Of a stretch of 32,987 bases of DNA, positions 14,130 to 22,559 are shown piece by piece (the first letter of the stretch is position 1; each line of letters begins with the position of its first letter). The DNA comes from Virgisporangium aliadipatigenens (lineage in GTDB: Bacteria > Actinomycetota > Actinomycetes > Mycobacteriales > Micromonosporaceae). The position numbers and the translations under genes were made by a program. The notes below the pieces were generated by a model. The model saw only the letters and a program-made list of their open reading frames with translations. It searched no databases and was not told the origin of the DNA. Location of the stretch: positions 1 through 32,987 of the forward strand of contig NZ_BOPF01000042.1 of assembly GCF_016863615.1 (NCBI RefSeq), written 5' to 3'.

Positions 14130-16292
14130 ATGGCAATCAACGCAGCACCGCCCGGGGAGGCAGCGGCAGGCCGGATGGCAGGCCGGTGGGTGCCGTGGTT
14201 GGTGATCGGCCTGTGGATCGCGCTGGCGGCCGTCATGGTGCCGTTGAGCGGCAAGTTGGGTGGAGTTACCAAAGACAAGGCTGTGGACGCCCTGCCCGCC
14301 AGTGCCGAATCCACCAAGGTGGCGGCGCTGGAGGAAAAGCTTCCCGGCGGTGAGGAAAACACGTTCGTCTTCGTGTATCACCGTGCCGGTGGGGTGACCG
14401 ACGCCGACCGTGCGGCGGTCGAGCGTCATTACAACGCTTTTGTGAAGCGGTATCCGCCGAAGGTGGCGGCCCCGGCCGGTGAGGAGGACGAGGGCCCACC
14501 GACGGAACTGTCCAAAGACGGTAAGGCGGTGTTGTTCACCCTCAATGTGAGCACGAGCTACGGCGAGCCGGCGGTCCTCATCGGCCCGTTGCGGGACACG
14601 GCGAAGGACCGCCCCGCCGGCCTGGAACTCAAGGTGACCGGCCCGGCCGCGATCGACGCCGATATGGACGCCGTCTTCGACGGCATCGATCTGCAGGTGT
14701 TCCTGACCACTGTCATCGTCGTCACGCTGCTGCTGATCCTGACCTACCGCAGTCCGGTGTTGTGGTTCATCCCGCTGATGGCGGTGTGTGTGGCCGCGCT
14801 GACCGCGATGGCGACCGTCTACCTGCTCGTCAAGAACTTCGACCTCGTGATCAACAGTCAGAACTCGGCGCTGCTGACGATCCTGGTGTTCGGTGTCGGC
14901 ACGGACTACGCGCTGTTGCTCATCGCTCGATATCGGGAGGCACTGCACCAGCATGAGAACGTGCGGGTCGCGATGCTCCACGCGCTGCGCGGCGCGGCAC
15001 CGGCGATCATCGCGTCCGCGGCCACCGTGGTCGCCGGCCTGCTCTGCCTGCTCGCCGCGGACCTGAATGAAACCCGCGGGTTGGGGCCGATCGGTGCGGC
15101 CGGCATCGTGTGCGCGCTGGTGGCCATGCTGACGCTGTTCCCGGCGGTGCTCGTGGTGCTCGGCAGGTGGATCTTCTGGCCGGCCATCCCGCGGTTCTCC
15201 GCCACGATTGTGGAGCGGAAGCAGGGCCTGTGGGGACGGCTCGGCGCCTCCATCAGCCGCCGCCGGTGGGTGGCCACGATCGCCTCGCTCGGAGTCCTCG
15301 GCGTGCTCACCGTCGGGCTGACGGGCAACACCAGCGCCCTGCGGGAGCAGGACCAGTTCCTGTCCACGCCGGAGTCGGTCGCCGGTTTCACCGTGTTGCG
15401 TCAGCACTTCCCGGAGCTCGGCGGCCAGCCGATGACGGTCTACGCGCGGCCGGCTTACCAGGAGCAGGTCCTCAACGCCGCCAAGCGCACCCCCGGTGTC
15501 GCCCAGGCCTTCCCGGGTGAGACCAAGGGCGGCTGGGTCGACATCTCCGTCTTCCCGAAGGACGCGCCGGACACCGTCGCGGAGTACGACACGATCAAGC
15601 GGGTGCGCGCCGCCGTGCACGCGGTGCAGGGCGCGGAGGCGATCGTCGGCGGGCCGAGTGCGGAGCACCTCGACACCGAGGTGACCACCAGCCGCGATCA
15701 GAAGCTGGTGATCCCCCTGGTGCTCGCCGTCGTCCTGATCGTGCTCGGGCTGCTGCTACGCGCGATCGTGGCCCCGCTGGTCCTGATGGCCACCGTGGTC
15801 GTCTCGTTCGCCGCGGCCTTCGGTGGCAGCGTGTTCCTCTTCGACACGATCCTCGGGTTCAAGGGCCTCGACTATTCGGTGCCGCTGCTGGCATTCCTGT
15901 TCCTGGTGGCGCTCGGCGTGGACTACAACATCTTCCTGACCCACCGGGCCAGAGAGGAGACGGTGCGCCTCGGCACCCGAGACGGCATGCTCAAAGCCCT
16001 CTCGGCCACCGGTGGCGTCATCACCTCGGCAGGCCTGGTCCTGGCGGCCACCTTCGCGGTGCTTATCTCACTTCCGCTGGTGATGCTGGTCGAGCTCGGG
16101 TTCCTGGTCGCCTTCGGCGTGCTGCTCGACGCCCTGCTGGTGCGGTCGGTCCTGGTGCCCGCCCTGACGCTGCTGATCGACCGGCGGATGTGGTGGCCGA
16201 GCCGGCTGGCCGCTCCGCCGCCGGCGGCGCCGGCGCCGCCGGCCGGAAGGCATGCGGTCACCGACGAGGAGGAGTACGCGCTGCAACGCTGA
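14130..16292 (+). CDS. MMPL-family transporter (RND superfamily)
   Basis: The 720-aa protein has the two-repeat RND layout. It opens with a short tail and helix (WVPWLVIGLWIALAAVMVPLS), then an extracytoplasmic loop (about residues 43-185), five or six helices, a second loop (about 410-510), and another block of helices. Charged motifs within helices are present: GVGTDYALLLIARYRE near 260 and ALGVDYNIFLTHRAREE near 600. These proton-relay Asp-Tyr pairs are family hallmarks. Relatives export lipids or secondary metabolites, but the substrate here is unknown. ATG 14130 has AGGAGG seven bases upstream. The 175-bp gap before it is more AT-rich than its surroundings and probably holds the promoter. 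No TetR gene is adjacent. Confidence 0.92.
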   Translation: MAINAAPPGEAAAGRMAGRWVPWLVIGLWIALAAVMVPLSGKLGGVTKDKAVDALPASAESTKVAALEEKLPGGEENTFVFVYHRAGGVTDADRAAVERHYNAFVKRYPPKVAAPAGEEDEGPPTELSKDGKAVLFTLNVSTSYGEPAVLIGPLRDTAKDRPAGLELKVTGPAAIDADMDAVFDGIDLQVFLTTVIVVTLLLILTYRSPVLWFIPLMAVCVAALTAMATVYLLVKNFDLVINSQNSALLTILVFGVGTDYALLLIARYREALHQHENVRVAMLHALRGAAPAIIASAATVVAGLLCLLAADLNETRGLGPIGAAGIVCALVAMLTLFPAVLVVLGRWIFWPAIPRFSATIVERKQGLWGRLGASISRRRWVATIASLGVLGVLTVGLTGNTSALREQDQFLSTPESVAGFTVLRQHFPELGGQPMTVYARPAYQEQVLNAAKRTPGVAQAFPGETKGGWVDISVFPKDAPDTVAEYDTIKRVRAAVHAVQGAEAIVGGPSAEHLDTEVTTSRDQKLVIPLVLAVVLIVLGLLLRAIVAPLVLMATVVVSFAAAFGGSVFLFDTILGFKGLDYSVPLLAFLFLVALGVDYNIFLTHRAREETVRLGTRDGMLKALSATGGVITSAGLVLAATFAVLISLPLVMLVELGFLVAFGVLLDALLVRSVLVPALTLLIDRRMWWPSRLAAPPPAAPAPPAGRHAVTDEEEYALQR

Positions 16293-16309
16293 GCGCGACG
16301 GTGTGAATG

Positions 16310-16344
16310 AGATCCGGGACGGGCCCCAGGCCCGTCCCGGATCT
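16310..16344. terminator. strong bidirectional hairpin terminator
   Basis: A perfect 16-bp inverted repeat (16310-16325 and 16329-16344) around a 3-nt loop is followed by TT. It lies between the convergent MMPL gene (ending 16292) and the esterase gene (ending 16392 on the minus strand), so it can end transcripts from both sides. Confidence 0.88.
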
Positions 16345-16391
16345 TTGCATGGGCCCGACGGTCGCCGCCGGGAGTGACGACGCCGCCGGTT

Positions 16392-17408
16392 CTAGCCGGA
16401 GACGACCTCGATGCGGCGCGGCCGAAGCGTGCGGTACAGGATCGCGCCGGCCAGCAGCAGCGCGAGGCCGGCGCCCACCAGCCACCAGACGTTCACGCCG
16501 GTGACCGGGAGGCCGCCGCCGTTGCCGCCGTTCGCGAGGTTCGTCGGGGAGGGCGACGCCGCGGGAGAGGCGGACGGGCTGGGGGAAGCCGGCGGTTGCA
16601 GCCCGGCGAGGAACTCCTGCGGCGTGCCGACGGCAGCGGTCAGCGCCGCCAGGTAGCCCTGGGTCTGGCCCTGCGCCGAGGGGTGCAGGGTCGTCCCGGC
16701 GGAGAGCCCCTCGACGCCGATGATCCACGGCGTGGCGGAGCAGACGCCGTGCCCGGCGAAGGGTCGCGTCACGTCGACGTACGTCACACCGGGCGCCGCC
16801 TGGGCGCGGAGCATGTCGTTCACGCTGGTGACGGCCAGGTCGCCGAAGTCGCGGACCGCCTTCGGCAACGGAACCCGGGAGCAGGTCTCGGCGCCCTCGA
16901 ACGGCAGCGGGTAACCCAGCACCGCGACCTTCGCCTTCGGCGCGGCCGTCTTCACCGCCTGGAACATGCCGGCGAGGCGGCCGGGCAGTTCGGCGAGCCG
17001 GTCCCGGATCTTGCTCAGCGCCTCCTCGCACGCCGGGGTCGGTGTCGTGCCGGTGCACACCCGCACCGCGGAGAGCAGCGCGAGGTCGTTCCCGCCGATG
17101 GTGACGGTGACGAGATCGGTCTTGTCGTTCAGCGCGCCGATCTGGGTGGCCACGTCGGCCGTCGTCGCACCGGCGCACGACTTCTGCGTCAGGGAGACCA
17201 CGTCGGGAGCGGCGGCCGCCCACAGCGTCGCGTAGGCGCCCGTGCTGACCTTGCAGGTGCCGGTCTCGCCACCGGCACCCAGGCCGGACGCGTAGGAGTC
17301 GCCGAGCGCTACGTAGTCCACAGTGGACACCGGCGCGGCGGTGGCCGCGCCCGGCGCAAGGAAGGCCGCGGCGACGACGGCCGCCGCGGCAACGTATATC
17401 GATTTCAC
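16392..17408 (-). CDS. secreted SGNH/GDSL esterase with a C-terminal LPVTG sortase signal
   Basis: The 338-aa protein has a signal peptide (hydrophobic residues 4-24, cut near ATAAP) and an SGNH hydrolase domain: GDSY with the nucleophile Ser near residue 38, GGND at 105-108, and LHPSAQGQ with the catalytic His near 242. Two to three cysteine pairs are consistent with an exported enzyme. After a Pro/Ser-rich linker comes LPVTG (300-304), a hydrophobic helix and a basic tail (RTLRPRR), the layout of a sortase substrate. So the enzyme is probably attached to the cell wall. Likely substrates are acyl esters of lipids or polysaccharides. The start is GTG 17408, with no clear ribosome binding site. 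Confidence 0.9.
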   Translation of the reverse strand: MKSIYVAAAAVVAAAFLAPGAATAAPVSTVDYVALGDSYASGLGAGGETGTCKVSTGAYATLWAAAAPDVVSLTQKSCAGATTADVATQIGALNDKTDLVTVTIGGNDLALLSAVRVCTGTTPTPACEEALSKIRDRLAELPGRLAGMFQAVKTAAPKAKVAVLGYPLPFEGAETCSRVPLPKAVRDFGDLAVTSVNDMLRAQAAPGVTYVDVTRPFAGHGVCSATPWIIGVEGLSAGTTLHPSAQGQTQGYLAALTAAVGTPQEFLAGLQPPASPSPSASPAASPSPTNLANGGNGGGLPVTGVNVWWLVGAGLALLLAGAILYRTLRPRRIEVVSG

Positions 17409-17469
17409 GCAGGCAATGGTGGCTCCCCGGGGCGGCGGAAGGTAGCCCGCCCCGGACGATCTAGTGGAT

Positions 17470-18708
17470 CTATCGTGCGGGGCGCGTCCGGAGCGTTACC
17501 GGCAGTCGCGTCAGTCCGCGGATCGCGTTGTTGATGCGGCGTTCCGGCTCGGCGGCGAGGGTGATCTCCGGGAACCGGCGCAGCAGCTCACCGAAGACCA
17601 GGCGGGCCTCCAGGCGGGCCAGTCCGGCCCCGAGACAGTAGTGGATGCCGCTGCCGAAGCTCAGCGTCGGCGCCTCGTCGCGCAGAATGTCGAGGCGTTC
17701 GGGGTGGGTGAAGACGCGCGGGTCCCAGTGGGCGGCGCCGAGCGAGATCAGGAGAAACCTGTTCTTCGGGATGACGGTGCCGTCGGGCAGGGTCACCCTC
17801 GCGTGCGTGATCCGCGAGACGGTCTGCGTCGGCAGGTCGTAGCGCAGCAGTTCCTCGACGGCGGAGGGCATCAGGTCCGGGTCGGCGCGCAGCTTGGCGA
17901 GCTGGTCGGGGTGGCGCAGCAGCGCGAGGATGCCGTTCCCGATGAGGTGCGTGGTCGTCTCGAAGCCGGCGAGGAAGAGCAGGCTCAGCATGGTGAGGAG
18001 TTCGTGCTCGGTCAGCCGGTCACCGGTGTCGCGCGCCTCGATCAGGGCCGTGGTCAGGTCGTCGCGCGGGTGGGCACGGCGTTCGCGGACGAGACCGGCG
18101 AAGTAGTCGAGCATCGTGTCGGCCGCGCTGTCGGCGGCTGCCAGTTCGGCGTCGTCGGTGATGGCGTCGAGCACGGTGGACAGGTCACCGATGAGCGTCC
18201 GGAACGGCGGCAGATCCGCGTCGGGCATCCCGACGAGCCGCCCGATCACGGTCACCGGCAAGGGGAACGCCAGCGTGTCCATCAGGTCGACGTCCTCGCC
18301 GGCGGCGGCGCGTTCGGTGATCTCGTCGAGCCGGGCGGCGATCAGTCCTTCGATGGTGGCGCGCAGGTCGCCGACGGCGCGCGGTGTGAACGCCTTGTTG
18401 ACCAGCCGCCGCAGCCGGGTGTGATCCGGCGGGTCGGCGATGAGCATGGTGGCGTTCAGCAGCCGGCGGGAGGCGTGCACGTCCTCGTCGGGCAGGCCGC
18501 GGCGGCCGTCCGGGCGACTCTTGCCGACGTGCGGGTTACGCATGAGTGCGTCGGCGGCGCGGTAGCTGGTTACGAGCCGTCCGATGAACGGCGAACGGTG
18601 CACCTCGCCGAGCGCGTGCAGTTCGCCGAAGACCGGGCCGGGGTCCTGCTGTCCGTCGCGGGTGAGCAGCCGCGTGATGAGGGATGCCCGATCGGCAACG
18701 GTCGTCAT
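17470..18708 (-). CDS. cytochrome P450
   Basis: The 412-aa protein is a class I-type bacterial P450. It has the I-helix motif LAGFETTTH (about residues 246-254), the ExxR pair at 286-289, and the heme loop FGSGIHYCLGAGLARLE with the heme-ligand Cys at 358. All family essentials are intact. There is no ferredoxin or ferredoxin reductase in the window, so electron partners must come from elsewhere. It is the second of two minus-strand genes, 123 bp after the ankyrin gene, with a hairpin between them. TTGACC lies about 40 bases upstream of the ATG, but no good -10 was found. The substrate cannot be told from sequence; no polyketide or peptide synthase genes are near. Confidence 0.94.
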   Translation of the reverse strand: MTTVADRASLITRLLTRDGQQDPGPVFGELHALGEVHRSPFIGRLVTSYRAADALMRNPHVGKSRPDGRRGLPDEDVHASRRLLNATMLIADPPDHTRLRRLVNKAFTPRAVGDLRATIEGLIAARLDEITERAAAGEDVDLMDTLAFPLPVTVIGRLVGMPDADLPPFRTLIGDLSTVLDAITDDAELAAADSAADTMLDYFAGLVRERRAHPRDDLTTALIEARDTGDRLTEHELLTMLSLLFLAGFETTTHLIGNGILALLRHPDQLAKLRADPDLMPSAVEELLRYDLPTQTVSRITHARVTLPDGTVIPKNRFLLISLGAAHWDPRVFTHPERLDILRDEAPTLSFGSGIHYCLGAGLARLEARLVFGELLRRFPEITLAAEPERRINNAIRGLTRLPVTLRTRPAR

Positions 18709-18794
18709 GGGTGCGACGCTCGCAGCGTGGATCCCATACGGTCAACGCTGCTCGGAAGTTCCCCCGGGGGCTCCCTAGGCCGACGCTGTCGCCG

Positions 18795-18817
18795 GCCGCT
18801 CGATCAGCGCGAGCGGC
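18795..18817 (-). terminator. hairpin after the ankyrin-repeat gene
   Basis: Eight-bp perfect arms (18795-18802 and 18810-18817) enclose a 7-nt loop, about 15 bp past the stop of the minus-strand gene. There is no T-run. It probably separates this gene from the P450. Confidence 0.4.
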
Positions 18818-18831
18818 GGGACGGGTTCCGA

Positions 18832-20220
18832 TCAGGCGGGCTCCGGGCGTTCCAGCGACCGGGCGATGTCGTCGTGACCGGCGTGCCGCGCCCAACCGGC
18901 CGGGGTGGCCCCGAACCTCGCGTCGGTGACGTCGCGCGCCGCGCCGCGGGCGAGCAGCAGCGCGACGACCGCGCGATGCCCGGCCCAGGCGGCGGCGTGC
19001 AGCGCGGTCTCCCACGGGTCCTCTCCCGGCCGGTCGTGCCGCCCGCGCGCGTCGGGCGGGAACCCGTCGTCGAGCATCGTGCGCACCGCGTGGAGGTGGC
19101 CGGTCGCGGCCGCCCAGACGAGCATCCAGGGGCGGCTGCGCCGGGCCGCTTCGGCGAGGCCGGGATCCGGGGTATCGCCGGCGAACGCGGTGCCGAAGTA
19201 GGCGTCGACCGGGTCGAGGACCGGCGCCGGGGCGCCGGCGTCGCGCAGCAGCCGCAGCAGCGCGGTGTTGCCGATCCGGGCGGCCAGGTGTGCGGCGTCG
19301 GTGAGGTCGGCGGCGTGGCCGGCCAGCAACGCGACGCGGGCGCGCTGGTCGTGTTCGACCGCCCAGCGCAGTTGCGCGTCGATCAGCTGGGCCGGGCTTT
19401 GCAGGGTGTCGCCGAGGCGCGCCTTCCAGGGGCCGCCGTCGCCGCGGCCGAGCCCGTGGCGCAGCAGCAGTTCGAGGTGGTCGTCGTCGGTGCCGAACAT
19501 GCGGTTGTAGAGCGCCTGCGCGTCGTTGGGATCGGCGCCGCGCTCCAGCAGCAGGGCGGCCAGCGGGATCGAACGGGGATGCCTCGGCTGGGCCACCGGC
19601 CCCTGTTCGCCCTCGCCGAAGCAGCCGGTCAGCAGCGTGAACGGGCACGGCAGGCCGTTCCACAGGTAGCCCTCGTGCGGATCGGCCCCGGCGTCGAGGA
19701 GCATCCGCGCGATCGGTTCGACGTCGGCGGGACCGACCCGGCTGTACACGAGGTAGAACAGCGGCGACCACCGGTACGGTCCGCCCCGACCGGCGCCGTG
19801 CGGCAGGTGCCGGGCGACGGCTTCGGCGTCACCGGCGGCCGCGGCGGCCCACACGTGCCGCTCGACGATGTCCGGCCGTTCGGCCAGCAGTCGCGCGGCG
19901 CGCTCGCGCCGTGCCGGGCTGTCCTTGTCGGTGTAGGTGAGGCACGCCAACCGGCAGAACTCGTCGGCGACGTCGCCGCCGGTTTCGGACTCCGGCCGCC
20001 ACGTGTAGGCGGTGACGAGGTCGACGTGGTGCTTGAGGCGCGGCCAGCTGGCGAAGCCGAACAGCCGGGCCACCGCCCGCTGGGCGGCGGCGAGCGTGTG
20101 CGTGTCGCCGATCGCCGCACCGGCCGCGGGGTCGCCGTCGCGGGCCGCGCGCAGCAGCCGCTTGGCCTCGTCGCGGAGCTTGTCGAGGGACGGGTTCTGG
20201 GGCAGCGGAACAGCGGGCAC
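18832..20220 (-). CDS. ankyrin-repeat protein
   Basis: The 462-aa protein starts with a helical region (LPQNPSLDKLRDEAKRLLRAARDGDPAA... and AVARLFGFASWPRLKHHV, about residues 6-62) common to actinobacterial ankyrin proteins. Ankyrin-like units run through the rest: AARLLAERPDIVERHVWAAAAAGDAEAV, IARMLLDAGADPHEG, LAALLLERGADPNDA, HLAARIGNTALLRLLRDAGAP, and near the end TALHAAAWAGHRAVVALLLARGAA. Ankyrin repeats bind proteins, so the likely role is a scaffold or inhibitor, but no partner is evident. GTG 20220 is chosen because GGAGG lies five bases upstream. There is no signal peptide. Confidence 0.85.
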   Translation of the reverse strand: MPAVPLPQNPSLDKLRDEAKRLLRAARDGDPAAGAAIGDTHTLAAAQRAVARLFGFASWPRLKHHVDLVTAYTWRPESETGGDVADEFCRLACLTYTDKDSPARRERAARLLAERPDIVERHVWAAAAAGDAEAVARHLPHGAGRGGPYRWSPLFYLVYSRVGPADVEPIARMLLDAGADPHEGYLWNGLPCPFTLLTGCFGEGEQGPVAQPRHPRSIPLAALLLERGADPNDAQALYNRMFGTDDDHLELLLRHGLGRGDGGPWKARLGDTLQSPAQLIDAQLRWAVEHDQRARVALLAGHAADLTDAAHLAARIGNTALLRLLRDAGAPAPVLDPVDAYFGTAFAGDTPDPGLAEAARRSRPWMLVWAAATGHLHAVRTMLDDGFPPDARGRHDRPGEDPWETALHAAAWAGHRAVVALLLARGAARDVTDARFGATPAGWARHAGHDDIARSLERPEPA

Positions 20221-20360
20221 GACGGCCTCCTCCCGGGCGCCTGACGTCCGCGGATCAGGCCGGAAAGAGGTCGGCCGGGTGGTGCACACGCAGTGGACGC
20301 CGGTGGGCTGAGCCCTGCCCGCGGACCGGAGGCGCCCGGCGCGCCCGCTCCACCATAGCG

Positions 20361-21257
20361 TCAGAACGGGTAGTGCAGCGGCCGGTCCTCGACCCGTTCG
20401 CGGATCTCGCGCAGCCACGGCTCGCCGGCGTCCGGGATGCGCCGCAACGCGTCGCGGAAGACGTACCCGTCCGCCTCGAACGCCCCCCACGCGAGCCGCG
20501 GCGCCGGCTCCTCCCGGTGGCGCTCGGCGGCGGCCGGCAGTTCCCGGTGCAGCGCCAGGTACGCCCACACGTCGTACTCCAGCGGCACGGCACCGGCGGC
20601 GTCGTCGTGCGCGCCGGTCTGCGGGTGGCGCGGCACCAGGGTGATGTCGGCGGTGCGGTCGAGACCGAGCGTGCGCGTGCGTGGCCCCGGCGGAAGAAGG
20701 GCGTCCAGCGCGCGGCCGAACGTGCCGGCGAGCAGGCCGCGCGGGACGGCCACGCGGCTGCCGCCCGAGCGGACGAGCACGCCCGGCAGCGCCGCCGCGA
20801 CGGCGGCCGTCCACAGTGGACTCCAGCAGTCGTCCTCGACGGGTGGCACCGGCAGCCGCGCGGTGCGCAGTTCCGCCCAGGTCAGTACCGGCGCCTCGGG
20901 ACCGGGGACGCGGCGTACCGCCGCCGGTTCCAGCCAGGTGACCTGCCACCAGCCGCAGTCGTCGATCCGGGTGGCGACGGGTGCGCCGCAGCGTTCGCAG
21001 GCCAGGTTGGGTCCGTCCGGGCCGGTGATCCCGAAGCAGTCGCCGCCGGTGCGCCCGGGGATCACCCCGGTGCCGCGCAGGTCGCCGGGCGCGACGGCGA
21101 TGCTGCCGCCCGGGGTCTCCACGGCGTAGGTGGCGGGCTCCAGCAGCGGGCCGAGCAGCACGTGCGAACCGTACTGGCGGGCGTGGGCGGGCAGCGCCAC
21201 CCGGGACAACGGCACGGTCAGCGGGGCGCCGCACCCCGCGCAGGCGAACACCGTCAT
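20361..21257 (-). CDS. unrecognised protein with two separated CxxC knuckles
   Basis: The 298-aa protein has CAGC at residues 6-9 and CERC at 87-90, each followed by GAP. The matching knuckles suggest one four-cysteine zinc site whose two halves are separated by a roughly 75-residue insert, or two sites that pair. The insert contains a beta-rich segment (YAVETPGGSIAVAPGDLRGTG). The rest is mixed alpha/beta with conserved-looking tryptophans (CGWWQVTWLE, EYDVWAYLALHRELP). I recognise no family beyond this. ATG 21257 is used; the region upstream is proline-rich and unlike coding sequence of this protein. Confidence 0.72.
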   Translation of the reverse strand: MTVFACAGCGAPLTVPLSRVALPAHARQYGSHVLLGPLLEPATYAVETPGGSIAVAPGDLRGTGVIPGRTGGDCFGITGPDGPNLACERCGAPVATRIDDCGWWQVTWLEPAAVRRVPGPEAPVLTWAELRTARLPVPPVEDDCWSPLWTAAVAAALPGVLVRSGGSRVAVPRGLLAGTFGRALDALLPPGPRTRTLGLDRTADITLVPRHPQTGAHDDAAGAVPLEYDVWAYLALHRELPAAAERHREEPAPRLAWGAFEADGYVFRDALRRIPDAGEPWLREIRERVEDRPLHYPF

Positions 21258-21356
21258 GCGTCGCATGGTCCCCGGGTGCGGCGGCGCCGGCCAGCGGTTT
21301 CCCGGGCCGCCGCCGGGTGGTACATCCTGGCCCCGGCGGGGTGCCGGCATCCCGCA

Positions 21357-21362
21357 TAGCGT
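21357..21362 (+). promoter_or_regulatory. -10-like TAGCGT before the SnoaL-like gene
   Basis: TAGCGT ends eight bases before ATG 21371, with no ribosome binding site in between, suggesting a leaderless or nearly leaderless transcript. Confidence 0.35.
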
Positions 21363-21370
21363 TGATCCAC

Positions 21371-21757
21371 ATGAGCAGATCCGATGTGGAACGCCTGATC
21401 GGCGCGTTGAACGGGCACGACCTCGACGGCGTGGAGGCCTGCTTCGGCCCGGACTTCGTGGGCGAGTGGCCGGCGCATCCCGCCCGGGACGTGCACGGGC
21501 CGCAGCAGGTGCGGCGCAACTGGGAGATGATCTTCAAGATGTCGCCGGACATCACCGTCGAGATGACGAACGCGGTCGAGGTCGGGAACGAGGTGTGGGG
21601 CGAGTGGCACTACACCAAGGCCGCCGGACAGGACCTGCGCGGCGTGATCATCATTACGGTGCGTGATGGACTGATCCGCCGGTCGCGGTTCTACATGGAG
21701 CCGGTCGACGCCGCGGACGCCGCGGTGCCGGGTGGGCCGCGTCTCGCCCGGGACTGA
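21371..21757 (+). CDS. SnoaL/NTF2-like fold protein
   Basis: The 128-aa protein has the NTF2-like order: an N-terminal helix (DVERLIGALNGHDLDGVEACF), a strand with EWPAHPARDVHGPQQVRRNW, then strands ITVEMTNAVEVGNEVWGEWHYTKAAGQDLRGVIIITVRDGLIRRSRFYMEP. Family members range from polyketide cyclases to proteins of unknown role, and no catalytic set can be read with confidence. The start is ATG 21371. A MmyB-type regulator follows after 12 bp on the same strand, so the pair is probably one transcript. Confidence 0.85.
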   Translation: MSRSDVERLIGALNGHDLDGVEACFGPDFVGEWPAHPARDVHGPQQVRRNWEMIFKMSPDITVEMTNAVEVGNEVWGEWHYTKAAGQDLRGVIIITVRDGLIRRSRFYMEPVDAADAAVPGGPRLARD

Positions 21758-21769
21758 CAGAATGGGGCC

Positions 21770-22555
21770 GTGCGGCGGGACGACGACTTCGGGACCGTGC
21801 TGCGGTCCCTGCGACACCGGCTCACACCGCGTGAGGCCGGTGTGCCGGCGTCGTTACCCGCCGTGCGGCGCGTGCCCGGCCTGCGCCGCGACGAGCTGGC
21901 CGGTGTAGCGGGCGTGTCGGAGGAACACCTGAAGCGGCTCGAGCAGGGTCGCCGACGGCCGTCACCCGACGTGGTCGACGCGCTGGCCCGGGCGCTGCGG
22001 CTGACCTCGCACGAGCACGACCGGCTGCGCACGCTCGCCGGTTTCGCCGCCACTCCCGAGCCGGACGGGCGGGTCCCGCGGGAGATCACCGAACCGGCCC
22101 GCCGGATGCTGGACCGCCTGACCGAGGTCGCGGTGTGCGTGTGCGACGCGACCTGGACGGTCCTGGCCGCCAACGACCTGTGGCACTCGGACGTGTGCAC
22201 CGTGCCGGAGCGCGGGCGCGAGCGCAACGTGGTCTGGCGGGCGTTCACCGAGACCGGCCCGTCGGTCTTCCGGGACCCCGAGCGGCTGGCCGGGTTCCGC
22301 GCCACCGTCGTGGCCGAACTGCGGGACGCCGCCCGCCGCTACCCGGCCGACGCCGAGCTGTCGTCGATGATCGGCGACCTGCGCGCGCGGAGTCCCGAGT
22401 TCACCCTGCTCTGGGACGCGCCGCCGACGCCCGGCGGGCACGCGGACCGGCTGTGCGTGCCGAGTCCGGTGCACGGCAACCTCTACCTGGACCTGGACGT
22501 GCTGACCCTCAACCCGGGCGACCTGCGCGTCGTCGTCTACACCGCGTCCGCGTAG
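21770..22555 (+). CDS. second MmyB-like helix-turn-helix regulator
   Basis: The 261-aa protein has an Xre-type helix-turn-helix (VPGLRRDELAGVAGVSEEHLKRLEQGRRRPSPDVVDALARALRL, about residues 34-77) and a C-terminal MmyB-type domain (RMLDRLTEVAVCVCDATWTVLAANDLWHSDV ... NVVWRAF ... DLDVLTLNPGDLRVVVYTA). It begins with GTG 21770, close behind the SnoaL-like gene. It shares layout with the regulator at 11.1 kb but differs enough not to be a recent duplicate. It ends four bases from the convergent xerD stop. Confidence 0.88.
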   Translation: MRRDDDFGTVLRSLRHRLTPREAGVPASLPAVRRVPGLRRDELAGVAGVSEEHLKRLEQGRRRPSPDVVDALARALRLTSHEHDRLRTLAGFAATPEPDGRVPREITEPARRMLDRLTEVAVCVCDATWTVLAANDLWHSDVCTVPERGRERNVVWRAFTETGPSVFRDPERLAGFRATVVAELRDAARRYPADAELSSMIGDLRARSPEFTLLWDAPPTPGGHADRLCVPSPVHGNLYLDLDVLTLNPGDLRVVVYTASA

Positions 22556-22559
22556 CCGT

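Noticed and set aside
12623-14362. Minus-strand 579-codon open frame
   Set aside because: It is antisense to three plus-strand genes with recognisable families and has no motifs.
17470-18708. P450 as part of a biosynthetic gene cluster
   Set aside because: No polyketide, peptide or terpene synthase genes are nearby, and its neighbours are unrelated.
17464-20244. Plus-strand 926-codon open frame
   Set aside because: It is antisense to the P450 and ankyrin genes, both with clear motifs on the minus strand; long shadow frames are expected at this GC content.
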